DNA of 64,000 nucleotides from Mariannaea sp. PMI_226 (GCA_024336345.1 JANFOG010000006.1:62001-126000); one strand, 5' to 3'; counted from the stretch's first letter, positions 1 through 13,303 are shown. Numbers and translations are program-made. Notes: a model not told the origin generated them from the letters alone.

Positions 1-55
1 GGCGTCAGCCAAAAAGTCGAACAAACCAGGCCAAGATAACCGGGGTCACACATAC

Positions 56-1399
56 CCTCAATGCCAATAGCACGCTGAGCCTCCTCGGTACTTCCACCAA
101 TATGAGGGGTGAGAATAACATTGTTCAGGCTTCTCAACTCCTCACCCCAGGTGTTAAGTTTGCTGTTGAAATAGTCGCCGTTGGCGGCAGGCTCGTTGGG
201 GAACACATCGATGGCGGCACCGGCAACCTTGCCAGTGCGGGATGCCTTGATCAAGGCAGGGATGTCGACAACGCTACCGCGGCTGGCGTTGATGAGATAG
301 GAGCCGTTCTTCATATGATCGAATTGGGCAGTCGAGATCATGTTTCGCGTCTCTGGCAAGTCGGGCACGTGAAGCGAGACAAAGTCACTTTCCTCAAGAA
401 GGGCTTCGAGTGTGGGAACCTGGCGGGCAGTTCCCAGAGCCATCAGGGTAACAACATCATAGTAGATGACGCTCATTCCCATAGCTTCGGCAAGGACGGA
501 AAGCTGCGAACCGATGTGGCCATATCCAACAATTCCTGTAGTCAGATGAGTCAGCCGTTGCGTATCCGGGTTATATATATGTCAAGATATAGTAGAGTTG
601 GAGCATGCTTACCCAAAGTCTTGCCTCGGATCTCCCAGCACTTGGCGCTGACCTTGTTCCAGGTTCCTCGATGCATCTCGTTGGATCGGTCACCAAGCTG
701 GCGAGCGAGGGTAATAATCTCAGCAATGACGAGTTCGGCGACACTGCGGGAGTTGGCGAAGGGTGAATTGAAGACAGCAATGCCATGCTTGGCCGCATAA
801 TCGAGGTCGACTTGGTTGGTGCCGATACAGAAGCAACCGATAACAATAAGGTTCTTGGCCTCACGAAGGACGCGCTCAGTGAGTTTCGTCTTGGAGCGAA
901 TACCGATAACATGAACATCTCTATGCAGTGCAAATTAGTTAAGAAACTTGCGAAAAACATACATGAATGCAGCTGCAACTGTTGCCAGGGTGTTACCTTG
1001 GACTTGGAGGAGGGGTTGGAGACAGTCATGACGATCAAAAATTTTGGGGAAAGTATGGCTAGGATTATGTCATTCATTGTGAACTCACCGGATCTTCTCA
1101 ATCAACTGGTCTTCGGGAAGTGAAGTTTTCAGAGCCTCGACTTGATAGCCTTGGCCCTTCAGAATTTCCTGTCCGCCAACGTTGACATTTTCGAGCAGCA
1201 AAATCTTGATGTCCTGTGTGTTGAAGGGCTTCAAGGTCTTGGGAACGCTTCGGCGAGGGATTGGGCCACCCCAGCTGCCGGGTGGGGAGCTTAGGGGGGC
1301 ATTGGGAGAGGCAGAGAGGTTCTCTTTCCAGCTATTGGAGACGGTCTTCTGTAGAGAAGTCGAGAGAATAGAAGGGATATCCTGAGGAGTAGGTGCCAT
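56..1399 (-). CDS. SER3: D-3-phosphoglycerate dehydrogenase (5' part, cut by left window edge)
   Basis: First enzyme of serine synthesis: oxidises 3-phosphoglycerate to 3-phosphohydroxypyruvate with NAD, in the cytosol. Three exons are visible (1399-1089, 920-613, 535-56), giving 366 residues. A GTATGT donor at 55 shows the gene continues beyond the window. The N-terminal stretch PRRSVPKTLKPFNTQDIK is typical of yeast SER3/SER33. The NAD-binding glycine motif reads VGYGHIG, and the catalytic loop signatures NASRGSVVD (Arg), DVFPNEP (Glu) and LTPHIGG (His) are all present. The C-terminal ACT regulatory domain expected of the family would lie off the left end. ATG 1399 is the first in-frame ATG; the frame is open upstream to about 1444 but without an ATG. 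Whether this is the only paralogue cannot be told here. Confidence 0.93.
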
Positions 1400-3833
1400 T
1401 GTGGGAAATGGAAGCGGTGATAATGTGTTCTCTGGTAAATTCAAAGGATGAATGTAAGTGGGAGGAGGAGGGGTGGGCGGGATTTGGGAAGGGAATGTTT
1501 TTGGCGGGAGCTAAGTACTTCTTATAAGCAGTGACGTTTGTGGCCCCATGGAACAGCGCCAGCATGTACGAGTTATCGGAATGAATTGAAAGCATGAGGG
1601 TTTATTAGGTTAATAATGTACGAGATACGTATTATTTCTTTGCCAATGGCCAGGACCAAGGCGCCTGGGAACCAATGAGTCTTCATGCTGGCAAAGTGGG
1701 CTACCAGCGGCATACAAGAATTGCGGCGTGAGATGTCCCCCAGTTGGCAACTTACGAACTGGAAGCTAGATGGGTAAAGTGACGGGGTGTGAGTGCCTCC
1801 GTTCATGTAGAGCCGCTGAATGTGTTGCTTCCGTATGTGCAGCGATGAGCAGGCTCATGCACTGATTTCGGAGCGCACGCGTTGGGAACGATGCCACCGA
1901 CTTCCGGACGGCTAGGCTTGAGTCATCCTACGAAGTACCTCCAATGTGCATCTGGATTGGTGAGATATTACGGAACAGCGGGAGCTGATAATTACAGGGT
2001 CCAGTTCGCCTCATTGACTAACTCCATGTCATATTCATTATACGGTTCATCCCATACTGTCTGTACCCGACCACGACCGAACAAAAAAAAAAAAAAAACT
2101 TTTTCCCCTCCAATGCCGACTCCGGACAAGCCTGGCCAAGTTAGCCCGCCACTGCTCCGGCTAGAAGCCTAGAAGCCCAGAATTCATATACTTCAAAAGT
2201 GGAAAAGCCCCCCTCTTGGTCCACTCATGCACCAATTGGCCTCTGCCACCATGCTGTCTTACAATGGCGTCAGGACTCATAATCAGTCTTTGCCTGCCAT
2301 TGTAATCAGTCAACGAGGCTCATGGCTTGCAGAACATCAGTCCAGTTCCAGGACCGACGGCCGCACCGCCGCACCGCCGTAGCCGTCAACTCAACTGTCC
2401 ACAGTTCCAGCATGATCTCCATGTCCCCCGAGCCCCTCTCAACAAGCGATTCCGTTTCCAGCAGTCCCGCTACGGCCTGCATGGCGGGGCTTTCTTTGAT
2501 GCAGCACTCCCTCTTACTCCGGTGCATGCGCCGTAGGCTGGACCTCAAATGGTTGGCCGTCGACCCTGCACGTTCCTTGTTCCGTGGTGCTACCCACAGG
2601 CGGCCAGCGCGGAGGTGTCCGTGAGCGGAGGGTGTGTGGAGGGCGCGGGGCGGAGACGGAGGCTTCGACGGCAAAAGCGGCCTTCTTACCAAGGTCCGCC
2701 AGGTGAAGAGGAATGCATCAAAGGTATGAGGTCGAAGAAATAATTGAAAATCCATGAGAAACCCCGATTACGAATGATTCAGCAATATCTCACCAAAACA
2801 AGGAGGTATCTCATCTAATGCTATCTGCGAAAATAGCTATCCCAATTCAATAAGCTCATATTTGGAGTGGTATTTATCACCCTGCGTGCTCGCTGGTGTT
2901 CATGTCAGTTACCCTAGACACTGACATCAAGGCACTCATGTGATTTGACGACTATCTCACGAAAAGCATCAACATCCTTGATGATACTTCTAGCCTTAGA
3001 AGTCGATTTGGCCGGGATATATGGAACAATTCCCTAGCTATACTTGGCGACTGCATTTCCTGATGACTTCAGGTGAATTGAAAGCATTATGACCCGATCA
3101 TCTCACGTAGTGCCAATTGGCAGACGGGCGTTGATTCACCTTGCGTATAGAAGACGACCTGCCCCATATTTAAACACTTGTGATCGATTCCATGATCCGC
3201 GAGATCGGGAGTGAGTGAGGTGAATTTTTATTCAAGACACTAAAATGGAGCAGTAACGGGTCTATTGACATTAACCGATATGTTAAATTGAACCTCACCC
3301 CTACCTTTAAGCGATCAGAAAGTGGAGGTTGGTAAACAAAATAAAGAGCACGAGAAATTTGACCAAGTGATACACCGAACTCGCACCCTCAGTGGCAACG
3401 AATTATTCTCTATTATGCAGCCGGAAACCCTCTCCCTTTGGGACCTTCACTACTTTACCTCCATGCCGGGATCGGAAATATCAACATGACAAACAAAAGA
3501 AATAAAACATGAAAACAAAAAAAATTTAAAAACACCGAAAAAGAGCCGTAATGTCGAAACAAACATGACCGCGGGCTAGCTTTGCCCCTTGCCTGTCTAT
3601 CTGATAAGCCCCAGAGCTTTGCAACTTTGGAGCTTGCAGCGATGCCTATCAAAACTGTCGAGCTATCTTTGAACACGGCTCCGGGTTTATCGCCGGTCTG
3701 TCTTTGACCGCTCCTTTTGCTTTGTAGCTTTTCTCATGAGCCTGCCGACCACCTCTGCTTTGATCAGCGACTCCGATAACACCCGCCCTAGATAGATAGA
3801 TGATCCTTTCATGTCAATGATATGTTACGTCTC
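1400..3833. other. Intergenic region between SER3 promoter and NAP1 3' end
   Basis: The right-hand 300-400 bp are AT-rich and likely hold the NAP1 3' UTR; the left part is the SER3 promoter and leader. An A-tract lies near 2083-2098. A GC-richer patch at about 2310-2760 is open in several frames on both strands, the longest being a 149-codon minus frame (2755-2306). It has no recognisable domain, so I do not call a gene there. Nothing else is supported. Confidence 0.5.
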
Positions 3834-5414
3834 TTAGCTCTGTTTGCACTCGGCAGCTTCCTGTTTGGGCTTGCCAGACTCGTCCTGTTCATTGGTATTA
3901 GTTCAAATATCTTCTTCTCATCAGGAAAGCCATTGCCACGTACATCGTCATCAGATTCCTCCTCCTCGTCGTGGTCCTCACTCAAGTCATCCTCATCATC
4001 ATCATCCTCGTCATCGAATCCGTCATCAAGCTCGTCCTCCGAGAGCTCCTCGAAAGCAAGAGCCTCGCCAGTAAACCAGTCAATGGCGCGGGGAATGAGC
4101 TTCTCCTTGATATCCTCACCAAGCTGGTAGTCCAGTTCAAGGCGCTCCTCAATATCGGACTCAGCGTCGTCGTCATCGTCATCGGCAGGGGCCTTGGGAG
4201 GCGAGAAGAAGTTGAAGAATGACTCTGTCGGGACAGTTTTCTTAACAATGCGAGTCTGCTTGGTGTCTAAATGGCATTGTTAGCCGAGCCCATTGCGATT
4301 GCAAGTGGGATAGCATCATCTCTTACTCTTGTTGCGCTGCTTCTTGCTCTCGACGCAGACAGTCAAGTCCTTGCCCGGCAGCCAATCAATCTTGTCGCCC
4401 TCGGCATGGTCATAAATGAAATCACCACCATAACCGCTCTCGTTCTGGTAGAAGTAAGTCTTGGTGATGGTCTTGTTCTTGAAGAACTCGTTCTCAGCGA
4501 ACTCGAAGATGAGACGGAAACCGGGCTTGTCCAGATACTCCATTCGAATATCAGTGATGTGCTTGAGGGCAGCCTCGTCACGGTCGGTGACCATCTCGGC
4601 CAAGGAGATTTGGTTCTTCATGGCAGAGAGCCAGAACTCAGGGATACCAGCGACGGTCTCAGGAATGTCAGTCTTGATATCTGTTTTGGCAGCGGAGGCG
4701 CCCTCGGCGGACTCCTCCTCCTCCTCCTCATCCTGCTCGCCGGCCTTGACCTCCTCATCGGTGGGCTCAGAGGCGCCGTTGACAATCTTGGCACGCTTCT
4801 CATAAAGAGGAGAGAACTTGGCAAAGTACTTCTTCTCGAGTTGAAGAACTTCCTCCTGGAACTCAGCCTCGAGTTTGGAGTGCTCCTGCTGAATGCCCTT
4901 GAGGCCAGCAACACGACGACGGACGGGAGCGGGAAGGGACTCGATGTAGCCCGATGATTGGCCCACGAGGGAGCCGAGGCGGCCCTGAATCATTTGGATG
5001 AGCTTGGGGTTCTGGGTGAAGACGGAAGCGGCACGTTCCAGGTCCTCTGTGGCGGGGTTAGTAAAATACGGCACGGCCAAAGGCGGGGGAGGAAACATTT
5101 TGTGATCTTCCTCCACCCAGCCAAATATTACAGAGCGACAGACTTACCCTCTTTGATGCTGGAGACACCGGGCTGCTGAGCGTGAGAGGAGATAGGAGCG
5201 TTGTTGAGAGGAGTGTTTTGCGGCGTGCTGAGTAGAGGTGGGGTAGTTAGCAAACTGAAGGTGGGCAAAACACACAAAACACAGGCAAAGGGAGAATGAG
5301 AAAGAGGGGAAAACCAGGTGGTTTTTGGGCACATTTGAGACTGCAGAGGAAGTAATGGGAGACTCACGGGGCGACAGACGCGTCGGGTCGCTTGCCTCGG
5401 ATGGGTTCGGCCAT
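3834..5414 (-). CDS. NAP1: Nucleosome assembly protein 1, histone chaperone
   Basis: Binds H2A-H2B (and H3-H4), shuttles histones and assembles nucleosomes. Five exons: 5414-5368, 5227-5148, 5046-4327, 4266-3944 and 3884-3834, which sum to 407 codons (406 residues), the usual fungal length. The NAP fold runs from about residue 60 to 330 and includes the signatures [11 protein letters not shown] and [13 protein letters not shown], and [10 protein letters not shown] near the end of the domain. A long acidic tail (Asp/Glu/Ser) follows. The last, short exon encodes a tail ending AAECKQS, a CaaX box like that of animal NAP1L1. Missing this intron would replace the tail with an unrelated sequence, so the exon matters. 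It is transcribed away from the P5 ATPase gene. Confidence 0.93.
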
Positions 5415-6976
5415 GATGCTGGATTGGATATGAGCCAGAGCAGCAGAAGATGAATGTCGGGAAAGGGAGGTGAGGTTGAGGAGAGAAAGTTGGGAAGAAG
5501 ACGGCCGTTGACGTTTACTAAATTTTGGTGGGGGGCGATAAGTCGGAAAAAATTTGGGCACTGGGCCTGGGACGGGGTACTTTGCTGCTAAGTTGTTGGG
5601 CCACCCCAAAAGCTCAACTAATAAGAAAGGGTACCTACTGACTTGTCCAGCCAAGCTGCGTTCCTAACTGGCTGCGCGTGGTGGATTGTGGATGGTGGGT
5701 GAGTGGCGGCGGTGTCTCTGAGACGAAAGGGCCAGCGGATGCCAGTGAGCACGATCTAAGTTCGATTGCCTGTACGGTAGGTAGGTAGGTAGGTGGTACT
5801 GCAAGTCAAGTACTGTGCCCAGTGAGCCTGTGTGAGCCTGTGCTGTCAGCCACACAGTCCACAGAACTAGTTGTCGAAGTGGTTATGAGTTATGAGTGGT
5901 GTGGTGGCAAGGCAGGGAGCGAGGTGACTGAGAGGCAGAAAAGCAGCCACGAAGGCATTTACAGTATCCGCATTCTAGAATATCGCACAGTACGTCATGG
6001 AACACCCCGGCACTCCAAATCTTCCAAATCTGTGCTCAGAGTGCCCTCTGGACGGCCACACATTCACACATCAAAATGCGTACCTAAACCCCACTCGCCC
6101 ATCCATTGGGGTCCAAGCAATGTTCTGGAATGGTGGCGCTCCTATCCAACGATCCCGGCCCGGTATCTCAGGGACCAGCTTGACACACAAAACAGGAAAA
6201 GGTTTGCGCAACTGCTTGGTCCTGTTTCAACGCGTGGCTAGAAGGGACTCTGCATGGAGAAACGCGTACAGTATGTGGCACTGGTCCAACCCGGAGACCG
6301 ACGATAACTGTCGGCCATAAGTTATCGCAAAGTAAAAAAAAAATTGTTGTGGAAATGAGACGCAGGACGAAACTGAGCATGGCCCATCAGTCAATCCATT
6401 CGATGAAATCTCATTTCTCACCTTTTCCTGGATAAACTTATGCATGCTATCCTGTAGTGCTAGGCAATGACATGCTCCTTAGAGTGTGAACATAATAATG
6501 AAACACTAAGAGACTGGATGATGTTGTGATTAAGGCTAACTACTTCTGATACTAACATCTCGACCCCCTTGATGAATGAATTGATGAATGAATTGTCTTG
6601 CCGCCATTTTCTACTGCCTACCTCGAAGCTGCTACCCCGAAGCTGACTCCAGATGACTTTCCTTGGTGCGTTTTGTAAGTCCTTGGTAGATGCAATAGGT
6701 AGGTACCTCAGTACAAGGCACGTACCCACTTTCATGCCCTATAACACACAGCCTTGCATTCCGTCAAGCCAATCGGCATGCAAATCGGCACCGGGGTTTG
6801 TGTGGAGAGGCATAGCACATCGTCAGCCTTGGCTAACTCCGGGATAACGACCGCCGCCGATGTTATCATATCGGAGTAATTGGCCGAATCGCCGTCCTCG
6901 CCTCGGTTTTCAAACTCTTTACAACAAATCAACCACCCCCCCGCATCATGGGTGGTAGCTACTCGCAACACAAGCC
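5415..6976. other. Divergent promoter region between NAP1 and the P5 ATPase gene
   Basis: About 1.55 kb shared upstream region. It contains a (GGTA)n run at about 5778-5793 and AGGTAGGTACCT-type words near 6697. Several short frames occur on both strands, but none has recognisable content or fungal splice structure. No gene is seen. Confidence 0.5.
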
Positions 6977-9900
6977 ATGAATGAGAACACGCCTGTTGGC
7001 ATTGGCGAGGGCGATGATGCCCAGCAGACTGATGGGCCCTCCCTTTACAGGGTCAGCTCTAATATGAGCCGCTCAAGCATCTTCGGAGAGGTCGAGATGG
7101 CTCATGAAGAGGTACGTTGAATCCTGATTAATTTATCGAATGCTGCCTCTGACGCGCGCCTCCTTTCTGTAGTTGTATTCTGGACCCGTCGCCGAAAGCC
7201 TTCCTACGAGCGTTTCCGCCTTCTCCCATCGAAGACCACGTGCCGATTCGACAACCAGCTTTACCTACTACGACGACGACCAGGATCAGGCGATTTTGGA
7301 AGACGACGCTGCATCAACCAGCTTTTCTCGACATCGTACCTCAGACGAGTATGTGCGGCGAAGCGTCTCCGACATTGGGGATTTGGAGTTTGGTCCTGGC
7401 GATGAAGAGGACGAAGATGACGTATCCTCCGATCGCGACCTGGACGAATCTCAAAATGATTATGTCCTTCGACGGCACTCCTCCGCTCACTCGAGAGCAT
7501 CGATCCATGACCGACTTCTTCGCCGAGATAGCACAGGAACCGCCGGAAGCTTCATTCACCGAGGAGGTCGCACGAGCCAGAAGATATACATGGTGAATGA
7601 GGACTTGACCATTGTCGTCGCCGGGTTTCGTACAAGTCGACTCGGACGCTTGCTTTATGTTCTCTCGTGTGTATTCACAGGTGGGCTGGCATATCTACTA
7701 TTCAGATGGATGCCGCGATGGTACGTCTCTGTATTGGGCCGACCAACCTCACTGAGAGACTGTGAATGGGTTGTGATTGAGAACCAATGGGGAGAACTCG
7801 TCACAATGACAGTGAAATCGCAACCTTATGGTCGTCCATTGTCGACTATTTTCGGACTATCCGAGAAATTCTACTCAGATGCCTTTGATGAGGACAGTGA
7901 CCCCATCGTTGATGACCTCCGCACATTGGACTACCGTTATGTTCGCCTCTGCTTTCACGCGACCAAAGACAAGTTCATGCTGTGCAATGGCTGGAAGGAC
8001 CCGAACTGGACAGATGTACGGCTCACCCGAGCTGGACTGGATAGCGATGAGAAGGCCGTCCGAGAGGTTGCTTTCGGCGCTAACCTGATTGACATTGAAC
8101 AAAAGACGACTGGTCAATTATTGGTTGATGAGGTAGCTATCAATGGAAATCACGCCTGGTTCAATTTGGACACGATTGCTGACTTCATAGGTTCTTCATC
8201 CTTTCTACATCTTCCAAATTGCGAGTCTCGTGTTGTGGTCTCTTGACTCATACTACTACTACGCGGGATGCATTTTCATCATGTCTGTGGGAAGTATCGT
8301 TACCACCTTGATCGAGACCCGAGCGGTATGTCAAGCCATCCTAGTACCAATTGTGGGATGCTGTATCTAAAATAGCCAGACAATGAAACGACTACGCGAT
8401 ATTTCAAGATTTGAATGCGACGTCCGAGTTCTTCGAAACGGCTTCTGTGTGTTATGATTGAGTTACCCAGGGTCGCACAACGAATGCACTGACATTGGAT
8501 ATTTAGGGAGATATATCAACTCAGGCGACCTTGTCCCCGGTGACGTTTATGAACTTAGCGATCCTAATCTGACCCAGTTGCCAAGTGATAGTCTTTTGCT
8601 TACTGGCGACTGCATTGTCAATGAGAGCATGCTCACGGGTAAGTTGTCCTGTTGGTCCTGTTCCTCTCCTTAGCGGCCCTCTCTAATATAATCCTAGGTG
8701 AATCGGTACCGGTATCAAAACTTCCAGCGACCGACGAAACTCTTCGAGCTATGGATCTGGCAGCATCGTCTGTCACGCCTGAGATAGCCCGTCATTTCCT
8801 CTTCTGTGGCACTAAAGTTATTCGTGCCAGACGGCCTCAGGAAGACCAAGATGGAGATGCAGTTGCGCTTGCGCTTGTTGTTCGGACCGGCTTCAACACT
8901 ACCAAGGGTTCTCTTGTGCGCTCGATGCTTTTCCCGAAGCCGTCAGGCTTCAAGTTTTACCGCGACTCATTTAGATATATTAGCGTCATGGCCGTCGTTG
9001 CTGGTATTGGTTTCATCGCTTCCCTGATAAATTTTATCAGACTCGAGATCGCTTGGCATACAATTATTGTTCGGGCTCTTGATCTCATCACCATAGTTGT
9101 CCCTCCTGCTTTGCCTGCTACTCTGACTATTGGGACTAATTTCGCCCTCAGCCGACTCAAGTCGAAGCAGATATTTTGTATCAGCCCTCAGCGTGTTAAT
9201 GTTGGCGGAAAACTCGATATTATGTGCTTCGACAAGACAGGAACTCTCACTGAGGATGGCCTTGATGTACTGGGTGTCCGGGTTGTTCGTCAGGACAGCA
9301 AAAGGTTTAGTGAGATCATTACTGAACCCCAACTTCTTCTGGCAGAAGCGGCACACCAAGGCTCCCAGGGTAGCTTTCGAGCAGCACTACATACTATGGC
9401 TACTTGTCATTCTCTGCGGTCAATCGATGGCGAGCTTGTGGGCGATCCACTGGATCTGAAAATGTTCGAGTTCACTCGCTGGTCTTTCGAAGAAGGACAA
9501 CAAAGCGTGGGTGAAGGAGAAGATGATGAGCAAAGAGGACTTACGCCCTCAGTTGCTAGGCCTCCGAATGTAAGCCTCTCAAAGCCTAGGTAATTTCATT
9601 TCTGCCACTGACATGTAGCAGGCCAACCTTGAGCTCGGTGTACTGAAGTCATTTGAGTTCGTCTCTCAACTGCGGCGAGCTAGTGTCATTGTTCGTCAAT
9701 TCAACCAGAAGAGCGGTGACATCTTTGTGAAGGGCGCTCCCGAAGCAATGCGAGAAATATGCCGCCCCGACACCTGTGAGTAATATTTTAAGTCTTCGTT
9801 CTGAACTGTATTTTGGCTGACCATCTGGGAAGTCCCAAGCGATTACGATGAGCTACTGTCCTATTATACACATAAAGGATATCGAGTCATTGGATGTGCG

Positions 9901-11650
9901 ACTCGGCGGCTGAAGAAGTTGAGCTGGGTCAAGGTTCAGAAGATGAGCCGAGCTGAGGTGGAGAGCGATCTCGACTTCGTCGGTTTCATTGTCTTTGAGA
10001 ACAAGTTGAAGCCTACTACCGCCGATGTCTTGCAAGAATTGAACGCTTCCAACATTGGCACGATGATGGTGACTGGCGATAACATCTTGACAGCTATCAG
10101 CGTGGCAAGGGAGTGCCGCCTCATGGATCGCAATGCCCACTGCTTCGTCCCTAGGTTCATTCAAGGTTAGTTGAGGATAGTCGCTACTTACCTGTCGCGT
10201 GAGATGATACTGACGTCTCAGGTGATTACCGAGATCCAAATGCGGTGCTGCGGTGGGAAAGCATTGACAATAGCTTGTATTGCCTTGATGAATCTACGTT
10301 GCTGGTATGTTTCACAACACCACAATGCTCGGCTTGTGTACTAACATGACTAGCCTTGCCCTCCCCCACCAGAGGTTGATACGTCACTTCCCTTTGACAT
10401 CTCTAACCTGCGCAACTACTCGCTTGCCGTCAGCGGGGATGTCTTTCGTTGGATCATCGACTTCGCCCCCCCTCGTGTACTTCAACAGGTTTGTTTAGTT
10501 GATTTCTGATATCTTTTGTTTATGTTGTAGACATCTGACAATGATCCAGATGCTGGTTTGTGGCAAGGTTTTCGCAAGAATGTCTCCAGACGAAAAGCAC
10601 GAGCTAGTCGAGAAGCTGCAAAGCATCGATTATACCTGCGGATTCTGCGGAGATGGTGCTAATGACTGCGGTGCCCTCAAAGCAGCAGATGTTGGTATTT
10701 CTTTGTCCGAGGCTGAGGCTTCTGTAGCAGCTCCGTTCACGTCTAGGGTGTTTGACATTCGGTGTGTGGTCGACGTTATCAAGTATGTTCATGTTTTGAA
10801 TCTCAATATCGGTACAATCGCAGGACTGACATGAAACAGGGAGGGTCGAGCCGCACTTGTTACGAGCTTCAGCTGCTTCAAGTACATGAGTTTATATTCG
10901 GCAATTCAATTTACTTCCGTTACCTTCCTCTATACCAAGGCCTCGAATTTGGGAGATTTTCAGTATCTCTTCATCGACCTGGCTCTCATTCTCCCAATTG
11001 CCATCTTCATGGGATGGGCTGGACCAGCACCGACCCTGTGCAGAAAGCGGCCCACAGCAGACCTCGTTTCTCGCAAGGTCTTGACGCCACTCTTGGGCCT
11101 GATGATTATCTGCATCGCTTTCCAGGCCATAGCATACGTTACTGTCAGAGAACAGCCGTGGTACATTCCTCCGAAGGTCAACCACGAGGAACCAGACATC
11201 CAAAACTCGGAGAATACTGCATTGTTCTTAGTGTCGTGTTTTGAGTACATCTTCTCAGGTTTCATTCTGAATGCAGGAGCTCCCTTCAGACAGCGGACCA
11301 CTCAGAATTGTGAGTAGCAATGAGGACCCTCAACTTGGAATCATATGAGAAACTGACCAATTACAGGGCCCTTCACCTTTACAGGATGTTTCCTTACCTT
11401 GTTGGCGGTGTACATGATCCTAAGCCCAGCAAAGTGGGTAACGGACTCGATGGAGTTGACCAAAATGAGCTTGGACTACAAGTTTTTCTTGATCCTGCTG
11501 GGTGTCGCCTATGTCGCAGTTGGTTGGGCATTCGAGAAGTACATTTCTTACAAGTTAGCTCGGCTTATCGGAGATGTAAGGAAGAGAATAACAGGTGTGT
11601 CGAAGAAGCGCAAGGAGTATAAAGTAATTTTGGAAACGGCCCGGGTTTAG
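6977..11650 (+). CDS. YPK9: P5B-type ATPase, vacuolar/lysosomal (YPK9/ATP13A2 class)
   Basis: P-type ATPase of the P5 family; in animals ATP13A2 exports polyamines from lysosomes, and yeast Ypk9 sits in the vacuole membrane and protects against metals. Thirteen exons fit the splice consensus: 6977-7111, 7173-8132, 8191-8325, 8380-8446, 8507-8638, 8698-9569, 9622-9775, 9833-10165, 10222-10304, 10354-10488, 10550-10782, 10840-11309 and 11367-11650 (1331 codons, 1330 residues). The acidic, serine-rich N-terminus spans about residues 1-160. Membrane motif [12 protein letters not shown] has the PPALP form of P5B (P5A has PPELP). The phosphorylation site is CFDKTGTLT with Asp about 655, and the hinge motif is [19 protein letters not shown] (Trp) codons are split by introns at 8446/8507 and 11309/11367, which fixes those borders. 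The C-terminal domain has the expected hydrophobic helices. Confidence 0.93.
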
Positions 11651-12040
11651 AATGGTAAAAAAAGATAGTATTTGATCAAGGATATTGTAGATGGCCCGGC
11701 ATTTGAAGTTTAGAATCGTGGCTCGTCTCGTTGCAATGAGCGAGCAATATTCCTTGCTATAGGGGCTGGGATCTGGATGATGGGAAGGACACTTGAACGG
11801 GATATTGGGGATTTTATTACACTTGGGGCACAGGATATTCGGAAGCTATGCTGAAGTTCTATAACTTAAGCCGTGATGACATAGGCTGGGAAGTCTTTAT
11901 GCCAATTTCAAGTTTTTTGTTTTCATTTTAGATTCGTTCCGTATACTATATACAACTGCACCGAAAACCATGTCGTTCGGTTTGACATTCAGCCCGTTGA
12001 AGCCTTCGCGGGAATAATAGTAATACACGCAGGTAGTCGT
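11651..12040. other. Convergent 3' region
   Basis: Tail-to-tail spacer between the P5 ATPase gene (+) and the small complex I subunit gene (-). It is AT-rich and probably holds both 3' UTRs. I see no reading frame or structured element worth calling. Confidence 0.5.
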
Positions 12041-12361
12041 TTAGTGATCCCAAGGGTGCTTGCGACCCAGTAGCACGGCGCCTAGAAGAGAATTCGTGTG
12101 AGAAATTGCGGAAGAAGTCATGGTAAATTAGTGGAGATTTAGAAGCAGACATACCCTCCTTCTTGGCGCGATACATAAGCTATTGGGAGCAGTCGTTAGC
12201 TTGATATGAGGGTATTCGGGAGTACGTCAGAACGCTGAGCTTACCCAGAACCACATGCCAGCACCAAGAGCGGTCGCGGTAACCTTGTAGATGCGAGGAA
12301 GATGAGCAACCGGGGGCTTAGGAGGTCCCGAAGGGATTGGGTTGTGGTGGGAGGCACCCAT
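12041..12361 (-). CDS. Small mitochondrial complex I subunit (NDUFB2/AGGG-like)
   Basis: Three tiny exons (12361-12245, 12179-12155, 12081-12041) join to 61 codons (60 residues). The product starts MGASHHNPIPSGPPK, has one hydrophobic helix with GAGMWFW at residues 33-39, then LMYRAKKEG, and ends GRKHPWDH. The MWFW motif followed by a short tail ending in His/Pro-rich residues matches the AGGG (NDUFB2) accessory subunit of NADH:ubiquinone oxidoreductase. That subunit is a single-span protein of the inner membrane arm. The assignment rests on this short pattern and size; the exon structure is firm because all three junctions keep frame and have good GTAAGC/GTATGT donors. It is divergent to UBC6. 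Confidence 0.65.
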
Positions 12362-13303
12362 TGTGTCGAGGTCGCTAACGGAGGAGGAAGCGATCACGGC
12401 CGGAGAGAGCTATCAGTATCGGGTCAGCACTTGGAATTCGAAGCAATTGGGTACTCGGAGGCGGAGATAAGGCAATTGACATACTGGAAAGCCGATTGAC
12501 GTGATGACCAGGCGGCGAAACTCGAGAGTCGGATGGGATAACGGGACGATCACGGCAATGGTCAATGGCGGATAGAGACGAGGGCCGACCGATATGGACA
12601 AGGCTCTGATTAGCTAAGAGAGCGTCTGATTGGATGTTCGTGTGGTATACGCTACTACCGGGGCATTGTAGTTAAACGGATAGAGAGATACCTGCTGCCC
12701 TTGGAGGACCCCGGATTTTGATTTTCATATCGCTATAAAAGGAATAAGATGCTCGCTGGTGGCCCCCGCGTGGCCGCCTCTAACTACTACAGCAGCAGTT
12801 ACGAGCCACTACAGGTTGGTGTGGAGGATCCTGCGTTCGGTACTTTGGTGTGGCATGCAAAGAGTACGTACCTCTCTGTCTTAGCAAGTTACCACATTGT
12901 GTGTAGCAGCTGGTACTCTACAGCTTCAACACCTCGACACGGAGCAAGACAAAGGATATTCTGTGCCTCTGGTTTCATTTCAGTTGCTTTTGTATTTCTT
13001 TTCTTCGATTTCCCTTCTCCAAAGTAACACATTTCGCTTCATTTCTGTGTCTTCCTCATCCTTCTTCATCTGTCAAAGATACCTTCAGCCTTGCCAGTCT
13101 GAGACAAGCAGGGCTATCGCGAAAACGGACGTCATCACCACCAACACACGCCACCTACTATTCACCTCGGCTCTACCCCGTCCCTTGTGAGGTCAAATTC
13201 GAAGCTGCAGGACTTACAAAGAAGGACCCGAGTTGGAAATATTGAGCTTGAAAAGAGGCCGGAGGGCCCTTCCATTCCTTCGTAACACACGTTACCACCC
13301 ACC
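12362..13303. other. Divergent promoter region, complex I subunit / UBC6
   Basis: A pyrimidine-rich leader (TC/TTC runs, about 12960-13080) precedes UBC6. TATAAAAG lies at about 12734. A tRNA A-box-like word at 12669-12679 is discussed among the rejected items. No further gene is seen. Confidence 0.5.

Noticed and set aside
4271..4957. 228-codon plus frame opposite NAP1
   Set aside because: Exact antisense of the NAP1 exon 3; the acidic Glu codons read as Leu/Val/Ser on the other strand.
12660..12730. tRNA-like segment with a perfect A-box match (TAGTTAAACGG at 12669-12679) and a possible CCC anticodon loop
   Set aside because: No 3' strand pairs with the acceptor 5' strand, the T-arm lacks GGTTCRA, and position 33 of the loop is G. 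At best a decayed tRNA.
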